42,610 bases of DNA from CAMDMI01 sp044379485 (GCA_044379485.1 JBIPOE010000032.1:1-42610); one strand, 5' to 3'. Positions 32,926-42,484 are shown, counted from the first letter of the stretch. Notes: generated by a model not told the origin, from the letters alone. Made by a program: numbers and translations.

Positions 32926-34584
32926 TTATTTGATTCCTTTTGCATTAATTACCACATTCAATCGCTTTAGCAAAATAAACATGAGTATTGTAGCGCCCAT
33001 TAAAAGGCTGAAATTTACCCAGAAAAAGTTGGCTTTATCGTCGTATGTGTCCCACATACTGGCCAAAACGCCACTTAATTTGTTGCCAATGGAGGTGGAT
33101 AAAAACCAGCCACCCATCATAAGAGAAGTGATATTGGCCGGGCTAACTTTTGAAACCAAAGACAATCCCATCGGACTTAGAAAAAGTTCACCAATGGTTA
33201 TAATGCCATAGTTGGCAACCAGCCAAATAACCCCTACTTTTTCGCTTCCATTGTTTCCAGACTTAACTGCAAGCACCATAACCAACACGCTTAAAGCTGA
33301 GATCAGAAGGCCAAATGCAATTTTAGAGGGTGTTGAAGGTTCTTTTCCTTTCCTTCTCAGAAAAGTAAAAAATGCTACCACCAAAGGGGTTAGCAATATT
33401 ACCCATCCGGGATTGATGGATTGACTTAAATTGGTTGCCCAGATACTGATTTTCGAACCCATTTCTGGTAACTTTTCCGGGCTGACATTTCTAAAGTAAA
33501 CCGGGTAATCATAATCCTTTAAAACAACACCATTTTCTTTTTGAAGCCTGAAGGCAGCATCATATTTGTCAACGGAGTCTTGCTTGTAAGTAATTGTTTT
33601 TGAAAACTTAAGGCTACTGGTCACGGACTCTGCCAGGCCAGTAACCTGTCTATCTGTGTATCGATCTGCCCATGTTGTTAATGCTGAACCATTCAGCTTA
33701 AAAACGGCCCAAAACAATATGACAACGCAAAAAATAGTAAGTAGGGCTCCAATCTGTTTTTTCTCTTCTTCTTTTCCTTGAAAATAGAGGCTGCCATAAA
33801 AAAAGACAACTGGAATACAGGCAAAAATGAAAGCATCTGTGCTATCGGAGCCGAAAATATAAGAGTTTGGATTTTCAGGTCCGGAAACACCTTTCAGAAG
33901 CCAACCGATAACGCCAAAAACAACAGAGGGTAGCAAAATAAACAAAATGATTTTTCCAAAAGACATGTCACCAGGTTGCGTTCCTTTTTTCTCAGTGAAG
34001 CCTTCATAGTGTTTGGAGCCTGCTATAAATACCAGAACACCAATAATCATCCCGATGCCAGCTGCAAAAAAAGCCCACTGCCATCCAAGCAAAATCTGAA
34101 GTGCTGCCCCAAAGAAGTTGCAGATAAAGGCCCCGATATTGATGCCCATGTAAAAAATGTTATAGCCCTCATCTTTTCTTTCCTTGAATTCTGAATTGGT
34201 GTAAAAGTTGCCTAGAAGCGTTGAAATATTGGGTTTGAAAAAGCCATTTCCGAAAATTACAAGCCCCATTGCTATATATAAAACAGGCAAAGAATGAAAA
34301 CCCATAAGCATGTATCCGGCACCCATTAAAAGCCCGCCAATGATGATAGAAAGCCGATATCCCAGATACCTATCTGCAATAAGCCCGCCGATAAAAGGTG
34401 TTAAAAATACCAGGGCAATAAACGTCCCATAGAGATCGGAGGCTTCTTTTTCAGTCATGGCAAAACCGCCTTCCACATCTTTAAGGTAAAGGGTGAAAAT
34501 GCCGATCATGAGGTAGTAGCCAAAGCGTTCCCACATTTCAGAAAGAAAAAGAAATGGAAGGGCTTTAGGATGGTTTTTCCACAT
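32926..34584 (-). CDS. POT-family proton/oligopeptide transporter (copy 2)
   Basis: This 552-residue transporter is the middle one of three. It has ALPFLFLSEMWERFGYYLMIG in TM1, FGNGFFKPNISTLLGNFY and GYNIFYMGINIGAFICNF in the PTR2 region. It carries an extra soluble loop of about 80 residues (around 310-400, with TDRQVTGLAESVTSSLKF), not seen in the two others. That loop may set apart its substrate or partner. Its stop lies 4 bases before the start of copy 1. It probably imports short peptides. Confidence 0.93.
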   Translation of the reverse strand: MWKNHPKALPFLFLSEMWERFGYYLMIGIFTLYLKDVEGGFAMTEKEASDLYGTFIALVFLTPFIGGLIADRYLGYRLSIIIGGLLMGAGYMLMGFHSLPVLYIAMGLVIFGNGFFKPNISTLLGNFYTNSEFKERKDEGYNIFYMGINIGAFICNFFGAALQILLGWQWAFFAAGIGMIIGVLVFIAGSKHYEGFTEKKGTQPGDMSFGKIILFILLPSVVFGVIGWLLKGVSGPENPNSYIFGSDSTDAFIFACIPVVFFYGSLYFQGKEEEKKQIGALLTIFCVVILFWAVFKLNGSALTTWADRYTDRQVTGLAESVTSSLKFSKTITYKQDSVDKYDAAFRLQKENGVVLKDYDYPVYFRNVSPEKLPEMGSKISIWATNLSQSINPGWVILLTPLVVAFFTFLRRKGKEPSTPSKIAFGLLISALSVLVMVLAVKSGNNGSEKVGVIWLVANYGIITIGELFLSPMGLSLVSKVSPANITSLMMGGWFLSTSIGNKLSGVLASMWDTYDDKANFFWVNFSLLMGATILMFILLKRLNVVINAKGIK

Positions 34585-34628
34585 AAGATTAAGTAGTGAT
34601 TACAGGATAAAAGGTCTGGAACTGAATT

Positions 34629-36146
34629 TTACAACTCCACTTCGGTGGCCATCATTTTTTGAAGTTTGCTACTCAAAACGAACAAAATTCCAGCAGCAAT
34701 TCCAGTCATGATGATGAATAGCATGAAAAACTCATATAGGTTGGTAATTGAAAATCCTAAAAAGGAAGGAAAATCAACAACTGCCCCTTCTACTACATCA
34801 GAGGGTGGAATTAAGGCACTTAAGGTTCCGGCAAACTTATTGGCAGCTGCGTTTGCTAAAAACCAGGTTCCCATCATTAAGGAAGAAAGTCTTAAAGGTG
34901 CAAGTTTGGATACCATAGATAAACCAATAGGGGAGAGGCAAAGTTCACCCATGGTATGAATGGTATATAAACCAAAAAGCCACCACATACTCACCTTTTC
35001 GCCTGCACCCAAACCATGGACCGCAAATGCAATAATAACATATCCCAATGCGACAAGTGCAAGTCCCCAGGCCATTTTAGTAGGTGAAGAGGGTTCTGCA
35101 TTTCTTTTGTAAAGAAAGCCCCAAAGAATTGTAAACAAAGGAGCGAGGGAAATGACCGCCAATGGATTAACTGATTGGAAATATTCTGCAGGCATGGTCC
35201 AGTCTCCAATACTTCTGTTTGTTTGGCGGTCTGCAAAAAGGGTAAGAGAGGCTCCTGCCTGCTCAAAAGCTCCCCAAAAGAAAATTACAAAAAAGGCAAG
35301 AATGAAAATTACGACAATTCGCATGGTTTCATGCTTTTTGAGGCTCTTGTCTGTTAAAATGAGGATCGGCATTAACAGCATTGAGCCATAAATGAAATAG
35401 CTAATAATATCAGTTTCAGATTTAAACCATTGTTTAAAATTCAACATGAAAAATATAATCCCAATGGATCCTGCTACCATTAAAATACTTTTCATATCCA
35501 TAGGCTTTACGGGTAGTCCTATTTCTTTTCCTTCTTCAGATATCAGATATTTCTTTTGAAAAAGTAGCATTACCACTAAGGACAATAACATACCTATACA
35601 AGCAGCTAAAAATCCATATTTATAATCGCTGAAAGAACTGCAAATAATTGGCGAAAAGAATGCACCTAGATTTATACCCATGTAAAAGATGGTGAATGCA
35701 CTATCTATTCGCCTGTCATCTTTTGGATACAGTTGGCCCACCATAGTTGAAATGTTGGGTTTGAAAAATCCATTTCCAACAATTAGTGCTGTGAGGCCGG
35801 TCCACATTAATGGAATGCCTCCATCGGGTCCGCTACTTGCACTTAAAAACATAAAGAACTGGCCAATAGCCATTAGCAAACCGCCGATCATAATACTGCG
35901 GCGATTGCCTAAAAATTTATCGCAGAGATAGCCACCTAAAAGTGGAGTGAGGTAAACCAAACCCGTATAACTTCCATAGATTTCAGAAGCATCCTGGTCT
36001 GACATCAGCAAAACCTTCGACATAAACAGAATGAAGATGGCCCGCATTCCGTAGTAACTAAATCGTTCCCACATTTCAGTTACAAATAGGACATACAAGC
36101 CACTTGGGTGGCCGGATTTGCTTGTTAAAGTTTGGTTTTCAGCCAT
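34629..36146 (-). CDS. POT-family proton/oligopeptide transporter (copy 3)
   Basis: This 505-residue transporter leads the group of three. GLYVLFVTEMWERFSYYGMRAIF begins TM1; GNGFFKPNISTMVGQLYPKDD and FTIFYMGINLGAFFSPIIC carry the PTR2 signatures. It is much closer in layout to copy 1 than to copy 2, which has a longer loop. The 44-base gap to copy 2 is small, so all three are likely one transcript. Substrates are expected to be di- or tripeptides. The copies differ clearly from one another, so this is not a recent duplication. Confidence 0.93.
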   Translation of the reverse strand: MAENQTLTSKSGHPSGLYVLFVTEMWERFSYYGMRAIFILFMSKVLLMSDQDASEIYGSYTGLVYLTPLLGGYLCDKFLGNRRSIMIGGLLMAIGQFFMFLSASSGPDGGIPLMWTGLTALIVGNGFFKPNISTMVGQLYPKDDRRIDSAFTIFYMGINLGAFFSPIICSSFSDYKYGFLAACIGMLLSLVVMLLFQKKYLISEEGKEIGLPVKPMDMKSILMVAGSIGIIFFMLNFKQWFKSETDIISYFIYGSMLLMPILILTDKSLKKHETMRIVVIFILAFFVIFFWGAFEQAGASLTLFADRQTNRSIGDWTMPAEYFQSVNPLAVISLAPLFTILWGFLYKRNAEPSSPTKMAWGLALVALGYVIIAFAVHGLGAGEKVSMWWLFGLYTIHTMGELCLSPIGLSMVSKLAPLRLSSLMMGTWFLANAAANKFAGTLSALIPPSDVVEGAVVDFPSFLGFSITNLYEFFMLFIIMTGIAAGILFVLSSKLQKMMATEVEL

Positions 36147-36220
36147 TATGAAATAAGTAGAATTTAAAAGTCCAATTAAACAGCTTTTTTAGGGATGGTG
36201 CAAGCCCCAATTCAGGAAAT

Positions 36221-37333
36221 TTAAAATGAAATTAACAAAGCAGTTATAGCCAGAAAGTTGTTGTTGGAAAGTACCTTGTCTGAAACAAATATCTTATCCC
36301 TGCTTTGGAATCTTTTTAATTCGATTCGCCAGACTGCATTTTTTAAAATTTCGTAATCTAAGTTTATAGAATATCCAAGCGTTTGAAAACCATTTGGTGA
36401 AATTTTGGCAATAATTACTTCATTTATATCCTGATAATATTCTCCCCGAACTGCTAATTTTAGCTTGTCAGAAGTTTTTATTTGTAAAATGGCCACAGGA
36501 GAATACCAATAATTTAAATCCTGGCTCACTTTCGTTTTTTGTTCCGCACCCATGTCAAATCCCAGAATCAGACCTAGGGAATTACTCAATTGGTAAATCC
36601 CATAAAGGTTATGAAAGTAACGCATTAACCTGTTTGAATCTGGTTTGTCGCTGCCAATAAAGGAACTGCTATTCAATGTCAATTTTGAATTTGGTTTCCA
36701 GATAATCTGGTGGCCAAAAGCAAGGGTGGAATTTCCTTCCAGGCGATAAATGTGCTGCCAACCGTTTAATAATAAACCACTTAAAAACCACTTTTCATTT
36801 GAAGAAGCGTATGAAATTTTAGCTCCACTTTCATAATAGGGAGAGTTTTCTGCCAGAATGCTTCGGGTTAGTGTCCAACAATCTTTTCCAATAGTTGACT
36901 CAAAACCAATGTGAGAAGGAAAAACGCCTGCATCGATCCATAGGTTTTTTGTTTTTGAAAGCCTTAGTCCCGCATTGGCCTCAAATATGTTTTTGGCTAC
37001 CCCTGGTTCTGATGATAAGTTTGCATTGGCATAGGTTCCTGTCATAAGCGCAAGGTTGCCTCTGACATTTGAGGTTTGGTAAGCTGCTTTTACAAAACCA
37101 AGATTCAGATTTACTTCGTTGTGTCTATTGTGGGAATAGATAAAACCAGGACGATTGTTGGTAAGGGGTTTTCCAAAATCAAATCCAAAATAGGTTTCAA
37201 TATATCCGCTGAATTTTAATGGATTAGAGACTGAATCCGATGATCCCGAACTTTGCATAGGTTGCAATTCTGTTCCTTTAGTCAGGAAAGAATTCAATAG
37301 GATTAAAGAAACGATCCAAAAGAATTTAAACAA
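36221..37333 (-). CDS. outer-membrane porin-type protein
   Basis: This 370-residue protein has a signal peptide (FFWIVSLILLNSFLTKG). The body is beta-strand rich: FSGYIETYFGFDFG, HNEVNLNLGFVKAAYQ, GNLALMTGTYANANLS, then WIDAGVFPSHIGFES, and it ends with FLAITALLISF, a typical barrel end with terminal Phe. It resembles the outer-membrane beta-barrel BBP2/porin-5 group common in Bacteroidota, of unknown cargo. It lies 74 bases downstream of the peptide transporter genes on the same strand, so it might supply the outer-membrane step for peptide uptake. That link is inference. Confidence 0.75.
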   Translation of the reverse strand: MFKFFWIVSLILLNSFLTKGTELQPMQSSGSSDSVSNPLKFSGYIETYFGFDFGKPLTNNRPGFIYSHNRHNEVNLNLGFVKAAYQTSNVRGNLALMTGTYANANLSSEPGVAKNIFEANAGLRLSKTKNLWIDAGVFPSHIGFESTIGKDCWTLTRSILAENSPYYESGAKISYASSNEKWFLSGLLLNGWQHIYRLEGNSTLAFGHQIIWKPNSKLTLNSSSFIGSDKPDSNRLMRYFHNLYGIYQLSNSLGLILGFDMGAEQKTKVSQDLNYWYSPVAILQIKTSDKLKLAVRGEYYQDINEVIIAKISPNGFQTLGYSINLDYEILKNAVWRIELKRFQSRDKIFVSDKVLSNNNFLAITALLISF

Positions 37334-37542
37334 GAGCTGGAAGTTTTGGTAAAAAAGCCTGGTTTTTAAAATTCAAAATTGGGCCATTTTCTGATTTTTT
37401 TTCAAAAATGAAAAAAACATAATGACTCAAGTAAAGCAAAATGTTTTGTCGTAAATTGATTTTATCCCTTAAAATAAGGCCATATTGAGATTTTTTCAAC
37501 AGTTGGATACTATTGTTGAATTTTCTATTTGGTTTGTTTTTT

Positions 37543-38262
37543 TTAATTGTCTTTAATGTCTGTGTCAACAGAATTGTTTGGTGAAGAATCATGAAAAAAT
37601 TCTACAAAATAACCTATTTGAAAAAAGTCACGACCCGTTTCATCATTTATTTTGTAGTCGAATTGGTGTAAATAACCAATTTGAATAGTTGTAGCTTTTG
37701 AGGGTTTAAAATTAACCGCAAGTAGTAACCTGTTTCTTTCAAAATACGGTTCATTGTCCGTAAAAAACAGTTCATTACTAGCACTAATCTGAAATGGTTT
37801 GTAATCATTTCGTTCCTTTCCAAATGGGTATGAAACACCAAATCTGTAACGAAACCGGTTGCGGTAGCCATTGCTGGTAAATCTTAACTCTGTCCGGTAG
37901 CGCTGTTCTATTTTTAATAAGCCTATTGATTGATAAAGAATAACCTGTGGCCAAAGTCTGAATTCATCATTGTTTTTAGGCAAAACAAAATCTCCTCCTT
38001 CTTTATAGGTTTGGTAGCTGCCAGCACCTAAAGTCAAATTTACACCTTTATGAATCTTGTAGTTCAAACCGCCCTTGTATTCGTAATAGTGATAGTTGCT
38101 GTAAAATTTTAGGGAACGTAATTGCGCCTCGCCAAACACACTCCATTTTGAAGATTGGCTATATTTTAAATTCAGCACATTCCAGGTACCCAAATCAAAA
38201 TTTTGTGCAAAAGTTGTATTACCTACTTGGAGAAGGATAAGGACTAATAAAAATATTCTCAT
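37543..38262 (-). CDS. DUF2490 outer-membrane protein
   Basis: This 239-residue protein has a signal peptide (MRIFLLVLILLQVGNTTFAQ) and the DUF2490 pattern (DLGTWNVLNLKYSQSSKWSVFGEAQLRS, then EQRYRTE, RYRFGVSYPFG, NELFFTDNEPYFERNRL). The family forms a small outer-membrane barrel of unknown function in Bacteroidota. Its ATG overlaps the stop of the upstream MscS gene in TAATG, so its translation is coupled to it. About 210 bases with no gene separate it from the porin. Confidence 0.82.
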   Translation of the reverse strand: MRIFLLVLILLQVGNTTFAQNFDLGTWNVLNLKYSQSSKWSVFGEAQLRSLKFYSNYHYYEYKGGLNYKIHKGVNLTLGAGSYQTYKEGGDFVLPKNNDEFRLWPQVILYQSIGLLKIEQRYRTELRFTSNGYRNRFRYRFGVSYPFGKERNDYKPFQISASNELFFTDNEPYFERNRLLLAVNFKPSKATTIQIGYLHQFDYKINDETGRDFFQIGYFVEFFHDSSPNNSVDTDIKDN

Positions 38263-38774
38263 TAATTTTTTGTTACTTTCTTATTCTCAATAATCGAAAT
38301 TGACTTTTGTAACAATAGAGAATTGGGTATGGTTATTATCTCTCCATTTTCAGTTTTAAGGTGTACAAAAAAATAGGTTAAATCAGAAACTTTTCCTTCA
38401 AATGGGTAGTCTTTGTCCAATACCTTTATTTTATCACCAATCTTTATTGGATGGTTAAAAAACAACAACAAGCTTGAGGTAACATTTGAAAGTAATGACC
38501 ATTGGGCAAAAAAGGCAATGCCTAAGGTTGTTAGAATCGTTCCAACAAACAAGGCAATTTCACTTTGTTCCAGTCCCCAAACCGCAGCCAATAGAATTAT
38601 CAAAGTAATGAAGCAAAAGAGATGAACAGCCCTTATAATCATCTTTCTCCTAATTCTCTGTAAATGAGCGTTTTTAAGTGTGTTATTTATGAAGATATTG
38701 ATTAAGAAGTGAGTACCTACATAGCCTATCAATACCACTATGGTTTCGATGATTTTAATTTTGTATGAATCCAT
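38262..38774 (-). CDS. small MscS-family mechanosensitive channel
   Basis: This 170-residue protein is a minimal MscS-type channel. Three membrane segments come first: IIETIVVLIGYVGTHFLINIF, then FCFITLIILLAAVWGL, then ALFVGTILTTLGIAFFAQWS, which with LLSNVTSSLLLFF forms the pore helix. The beta domain (IKIGDKIKVLDKDYPFEGKVSDLTYFF) is present but the large C-terminal cage of E. coli MscS (286 residues) is missing. Such short forms are common. It is coupled by TAATG to a DUF2490 protein, an arrangement that may place both at the envelope. Confidence 0.85.
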   Translation of the reverse strand: MDSYKIKIIETIVVLIGYVGTHFLINIFINNTLKNAHLQRIRRKMIIRAVHLFCFITLIILLAAVWGLEQSEIALFVGTILTTLGIAFFAQWSLLSNVTSSLLLFFNHPIKIGDKIKVLDKDYPFEGKVSDLTYFFVHLKTENGEIITIPNSLLLQKSISIIENKKVTKN

Positions 38775-39138
38775 TTTTTATTAGCAAATTATTTTTTGTT
38801 ATCTCACTTCAATTCGCAATGATTTTTTCTAGAATTAAATAGATTTAACTTGATTGTTAGTAAGTTGTTATAATGCGTGTTGTGTTTTTAGCTAAAGGCA
38901 ATCTCCAGTAATACTGGTTCAAGTTATGAAATGACTACCCTAAAAAACTTGCGGTAAACCTATCAAAAAATTCATTGCTTTTCTTGGTGACTGCGAGTCA
39001 CTTACTTAAGGCTCAATTCAATAATAATTTACCTTTTGAGGGGTTTTGCGAGGCTTTTACTTCGGTGCTGTTTTTACTCCTTGTTTGGCGAATAGTTACT
39101 CTTCGTCAGTGTAATATCGAAACTTAGTTTCGATCCGG
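38775..39138. other. intergenic region between mscS-like gene and oxyR
   Basis: No gene is seen here. A short palindrome GTGACT/AGTCAC at 38987-39001 may belong to a dispersed repeat. ATCGAAAC/GTTTCGAT at 39116-39134 is a perfect eight-base stem with loop TTA just after the oxyR stop; it lacks a T run but may end or protect that transcript. Confidence 0.5.
39116..39134 (-). terminator. hairpin after oxyR
   Basis: ATCGAAAC and GTTTCGAT pair over eight bases with loop TTA, 5 bases past the oxyR stop. No T tract follows on the minus strand, so termination by it would be Rho-dependent or weak. Confidence 0.4.
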
Positions 39139-40077
39139 TCATGCCATTTCAATTACCCTTCTCTTTTTAACTTTTGTAATTGCCTTGGGCAATCCATCAT
39201 TAATTGACTCTTTTAAAACCGATATCAGTTTTCTTTTTGCCAAACCCCGGTGTGTCACCAGGCTTATCTCCCGAACTGGTGCTGGTGGTTTAAAAAACCG
39301 GACAAACTGAATTTGGTCTTCATCTAATTCCAAAACAGCCAAATGTGGCAGAATGGTAATGCCGGAATGCGTTTCTACCAATCTTTTTAAAGTTTCCAGG
39401 CTGCCCGCTTCGTAGCTAATGTTGCTCAAAGAGCTCTGCGTTTTTTGCAAAGCACACAAGTTGATCACCTGCGCCCGCATGCAATGGCCTTCCTGCAAAA
39501 GCATCAAACGGTTGGCGTCAATGTCTTCTGTTAGTAAATATTGTTTTTTGAGAATTGACTTTTCATGGGGTGCATACACCACAAATTCTTCATAAAAAAT
39601 CGGTTCTTCTATCAGCGAAACACTCCGGATTGGTGTGGCCATAATGCCCACATCCAGAATGCCTTTCTTTAAATGGCTGATGATATTTTCAGTGGTTAAC
39701 TCATTAATAATAAGCTTTAAGTCGCTGAATTTTTCTGAAAAGTCTTTGAGAAATAAAGGCAAAAGGTAAGGTGCCAAAGTAGGAATTATGCCTATGCGCA
39801 GTTCACCATTTACGGTTTCCATGCGGTCTTTCACCATCTGTTTCAGGTTTTCCGCTTCATGGAGAATCAAACGGGCCTGGCTTATAATTTCAGTTCCCAG
39901 GTCCGTTGGTAAAATAGGTTGCTTGCTGCGGTCAAAGATTTTTGCGCCGAGTTCTTCCTCCAGTTTCTGGATCATCGCACTAAGAGAAGGCTGCGTGATG
40001 AAACATTTTTCAGCCGCAGTGGAGAACTGTTTGTAGGCATCAACGGCCAGGATATATTCCAATTGTTGTAAAGTCAT
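39139..40077 (-). CDS. oxyR: LysR-type hydrogen peroxide sensor OxyR
   Basis: OxyR senses peroxide by forming a disulphide and then activates defence genes. This 312-residue LysR protein has the winged helix (FSTAAEKCFITQPSLSAMIQKLEEELG) and an effector domain. The two redox cysteines are Cys199 in EGHCMRAQ and Cys208 in INLCALQ, spaced exactly as in E. coli (199 and 208). That makes the name firm. It stands divergent from katG across 130 bases that hold a candidate OxyR site. Its own -7 box would lie inside that palindrome, so it may repress itself. Confidence 0.93.
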   Translation of the reverse strand: MTLQQLEYILAVDAYKQFSTAAEKCFITQPSLSAMIQKLEEELGAKIFDRSKQPILPTDLGTEIISQARLILHEAENLKQMVKDRMETVNGELRIGIIPTLAPYLLPLFLKDFSEKFSDLKLIINELTTENIISHLKKGILDVGIMATPIRSVSLIEEPIFYEEFVVYAPHEKSILKKQYLLTEDIDANRLMLLQEGHCMRAQVINLCALQKTQSSLSNISYEAGSLETLKRLVETHSGITILPHLAVLELDEDQIQFVRFFKPPAPVREISLVTHRGLAKRKLISVLKESINDGLPKAITKVKKRRVIEMA

Positions 40078-40080
40078 GGC

Positions 40081-40105
40081 ATAGGCTTAAACTATACAAG
40101 TATAG
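40081..40105. promoter_or_regulatory. OxyR-like operator between oxyR and katG
   Basis: ATAG at 40081-40084 and CTAT at 40092-40095, seven bases apart, fit one half of the OxyR site. A further ATAG begins at 40102. CTATAC (40092-40097) and GTATAG (40100-40105) also form a tight palindrome. On the minus strand TATACTTG at 40104-40097 is a one-mismatch -7 box for oxyR. Confidence 0.5.
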
Positions 40106-40138
40106 ATATTATTATTTAGAACTATATTTTTTATCATT

Positions 40139-40146
40139 TAACTTTG
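40139..40146 (+). promoter_or_regulatory. -7 box of katG
   Basis: TAACTTTG fits TAnnTTTG exactly and lies about 60 bases before the katG ATG and 35 bases past the OxyR-like site, a spacing suited to activation. The usual -33 TTTG is weak (TTTAG near 40115). Confidence 0.55.
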
Positions 40147-40207
40147 GCGCATCGAATAGAAATTACAGTTCTACTTCAAAGTCAACAAATACAAAACATT
40201 TATAAAA

Positions 40208-42424
40208 ATGGAAAATTTAGCGTCTTCAAACGGTGGTGGTAAGTGCCCGTTTTCCGGGGGAGCCATTACCCAAAGTGCAGGCACTGGCATGCGCAACCAG
40301 GATTGGTGGCCGAATCAGTTAAAACTAAACATTTTGCGTCAGCATTCTGGTTTATCCAATCCGATGGACAAGGGATTCAATTATGCGGAAGAGTTTAAGA
40401 CTCTGGATCTAAAGGCAGTAAAGCAGGATATTTTTGATCTGATGACCACTTCTCAAGATTGGTGGCCGGCAGATTTCGGACATTATGGTCCTTTCTTTAT
40501 CCGTATGACATGGCACAGTGCAGGTACTTACAGAATATCTGATGGCCGTGGGGGAGGAGGCTCAGGTCAGCAGCGATTTGCGCCTTTGAACAGCTGGCCA
40601 GACAATACCAATCTGGATAAGGCTCGTTTACTTTTATGGCCTGTTAAAAAGAAATATGGCAGAAAACTTTCATGGGCAGATCTTATGATTCTTGCAGGAA
40701 ACTGTGCTTTGGAATCTATGGGATTTGAGACTTTCGGTTTTGCCGGTGGTCGTGCAGATGTTTGGGAGCCAGAGGAGGATGTGTATTGGGGAACTGAGGC
40801 TGAGTGGCTTGGCGACAAAAGATACACTGGGGATCGTGAATTGGAAAATCCATTGGGTGCGGTTCAAATGGGATTGATTTACGTAAATCCGCAAGGCCCT
40901 AACGGAAACCCGGATCCATTGGCTTCAGCCAGAGATATCCGGGAAACTTTTGGCAGAATGGCTATGAATGATGAAGAAACTGTGGCTTTGATCGCTGGTG
41001 GTCACACATTTGGCAAAACCCACGGTGCTGCAGATCCAGGAAAATATGTAGGTGCAGAACCCGCAGGTGCCAGTATTGAAGAGCAAAGCCAGGGTTGGAA
41101 AAATACTTTTGGTACTGGAAATGCAGGAGATACCATCACCAGTGGACTTGAAGGAACCTGGACAACCACGCCAACAAAATGGAGCAACAACTATTTCGAA
41201 AATCTTTTTGGTTTCGAATGGGAGTTGACCAAAAGTCCGGCTGGTGCCCACCAGTGGAAACCAAAAGGGGATGGAGGAGCAGGGACTGTACCTGATGCCC
41301 ATGATCCAGCCAAAAGCCATGCGCCCATGATGTTGACTTCCGATCTGGCTTTACGGTTTGATCCGATTTATGAGCCAATTTCAAGACGATTCTTTGAAAA
41401 CCCGGACCAGTTTGCCGATGCATTTGCAAGAGCCTGGTTCAAACTGACGCACAGAGATATGGGACCGGTTTCCAGATATCTGGGTTCTGAGGTGCCTTCT
41501 GAAGTGTTGATCTGGCAAGATCCGGTTCCTGCTCAAACGGGTAAATTGATTGATGCCAATGACATTTCCAGTTTGAAAGCTACCATTTTGAGTTCTGGTC
41601 TTTCTGTTTCAGAATTGGTTTCAACTGCCTGGGCTTCAGCTTCTACTTTCCGGGGATCTGACAAACGTGGTGGTGCCAATGGAGGACGAATCCGACTTGC
41701 CCCACAGAAATATTGGGAAGTGAACAATCCTGCCCAATTGTCAAAAGTACTGGCTGCTTTGGAAAGTATTCAAAAGGCATTCAATGCGATTCAAACTTCA
41801 GGAAAGTCGGTTTCTATTGCTGATTTGATCGTGCTTGGCGGTTGTGCTGCCATTGAAAAAGCAGCACAAAATGCCGGTCATACTATTTCTGTTCCATTTA
41901 CTGCAGGCAGAACAGATGCCACTCAGGAACAAACCGATGTAGTTTCGTTTGCTGTTTTAGAACCGGAAGCCGATGGATTTAGAAATTACTACAAACCAAA
42001 ACACAAGGCTTCTGCAGAAGAAATGTTGGTTGACAAGTCTCAACTGATGGGTTTAACTGCTCCGGAAATGACTGTTTTGGTCGGTGGTATGCGGGTTTTA
42101 GGCACCAACTTTGGAGGCACAAAACATGGCGTTTTTACAAACAAAACTGAATCGCTCAGCAACGACTTCTTTGTTAATTTGCTTGATTTCAACACAACAT
42201 GGAAAGCAAGTTCTGGCGCTCAGGATGTTTTTGAAGGTCGGGATAGAAAATATGGCGAGTTGAAAATGACCGGTACGAGAGTTGATCTTATATTCGGTTC
42301 CAACTCAGAACTTCGTGCACTTGCAGAAGTGTATGGTTGCGAAGATGGCAAAACACAGTTTGTTTCGGATTTCGTAGCCGCCTGGGATAAAGTAATGAAC
42401 CTGGATCGCTTTGATCTGGCTTAA
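40208..42424 (+). CDS. katG: catalase-peroxidase KatG
   Basis: KatG removes hydrogen peroxide as a haem enzyme. The 738 residues are normal for the family. The distal site is Arg99, Trp102 and His103 in RMTWHSAGTYR; the proximal haem ligand is His266 in GGHTFGKTHG. The Met-Tyr-Trp cross-link needed for catalase activity would be Trp102, Tyr225 (GLIYVNPQGP) and Met251 (FGRMAMND). All three sit 4 or 5 residues before their places in Mycobacterium tuberculosis KatG. The second, haem-free half is complete (to residue 738). No signal peptide, so it is cytoplasmic. It is divergent from oxyR, which probably activates it. Confidence 0.98.
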   Translation: MENLASSNGGGKCPFSGGAITQSAGTGMRNQDWWPNQLKLNILRQHSGLSNPMDKGFNYAEEFKTLDLKAVKQDIFDLMTTSQDWWPADFGHYGPFFIRMTWHSAGTYRISDGRGGGGSGQQRFAPLNSWPDNTNLDKARLLLWPVKKKYGRKLSWADLMILAGNCALESMGFETFGFAGGRADVWEPEEDVYWGTEAEWLGDKRYTGDRELENPLGAVQMGLIYVNPQGPNGNPDPLASARDIRETFGRMAMNDEETVALIAGGHTFGKTHGAADPGKYVGAEPAGASIEEQSQGWKNTFGTGNAGDTITSGLEGTWTTTPTKWSNNYFENLFGFEWELTKSPAGAHQWKPKGDGGAGTVPDAHDPAKSHAPMMLTSDLALRFDPIYEPISRRFFENPDQFADAFARAWFKLTHRDMGPVSRYLGSEVPSEVLIWQDPVPAQTGKLIDANDISSLKATILSSGLSVSELVSTAWASASTFRGSDKRGGANGGRIRLAPQKYWEVNNPAQLSKVLAALESIQKAFNAIQTSGKSVSIADLIVLGGCAAIEKAAQNAGHTISVPFTAGRTDATQEQTDVVSFAVLEPEADGFRNYYKPKHKASAEEMLVDKSQLMGLTAPEMTVLVGGMRVLGTNFGGTKHGVFTNKTESLSNDFFVNLLDFNTTWKASSGAQDVFEGRDRKYGELKMTGTRVDLIFGSNSELRALAEVYGCEDGKTQFVSDFVAAWDKVMNLDRFDLA

Positions 42425-42448
42425 AACAGTAGCTTTTTTTTAAAAATG

Positions 42449-42484
42449 AAATGGTGGTCAGTCAATTGGCCACCATTTTTTTTG
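42449..42484 (+). terminator. intrinsic terminator of katG
   Basis: AAATGGTGG (42449-42457) and CCACCATTT (42470-42478) form a perfect nine-base stem followed by T residues. It is 25 bases after the katG stop. The 126 bases after it contain no gene that I can see. Confidence 0.9.

Noticed and set aside
37326..37592. 88-residue minus-strand open frame between the porin and DUF2490 genes
   Set aside because: It overlaps the ends of both neighbours, is Lys/Asn/Leu-rich and low in complexity, and has no recognisable family.
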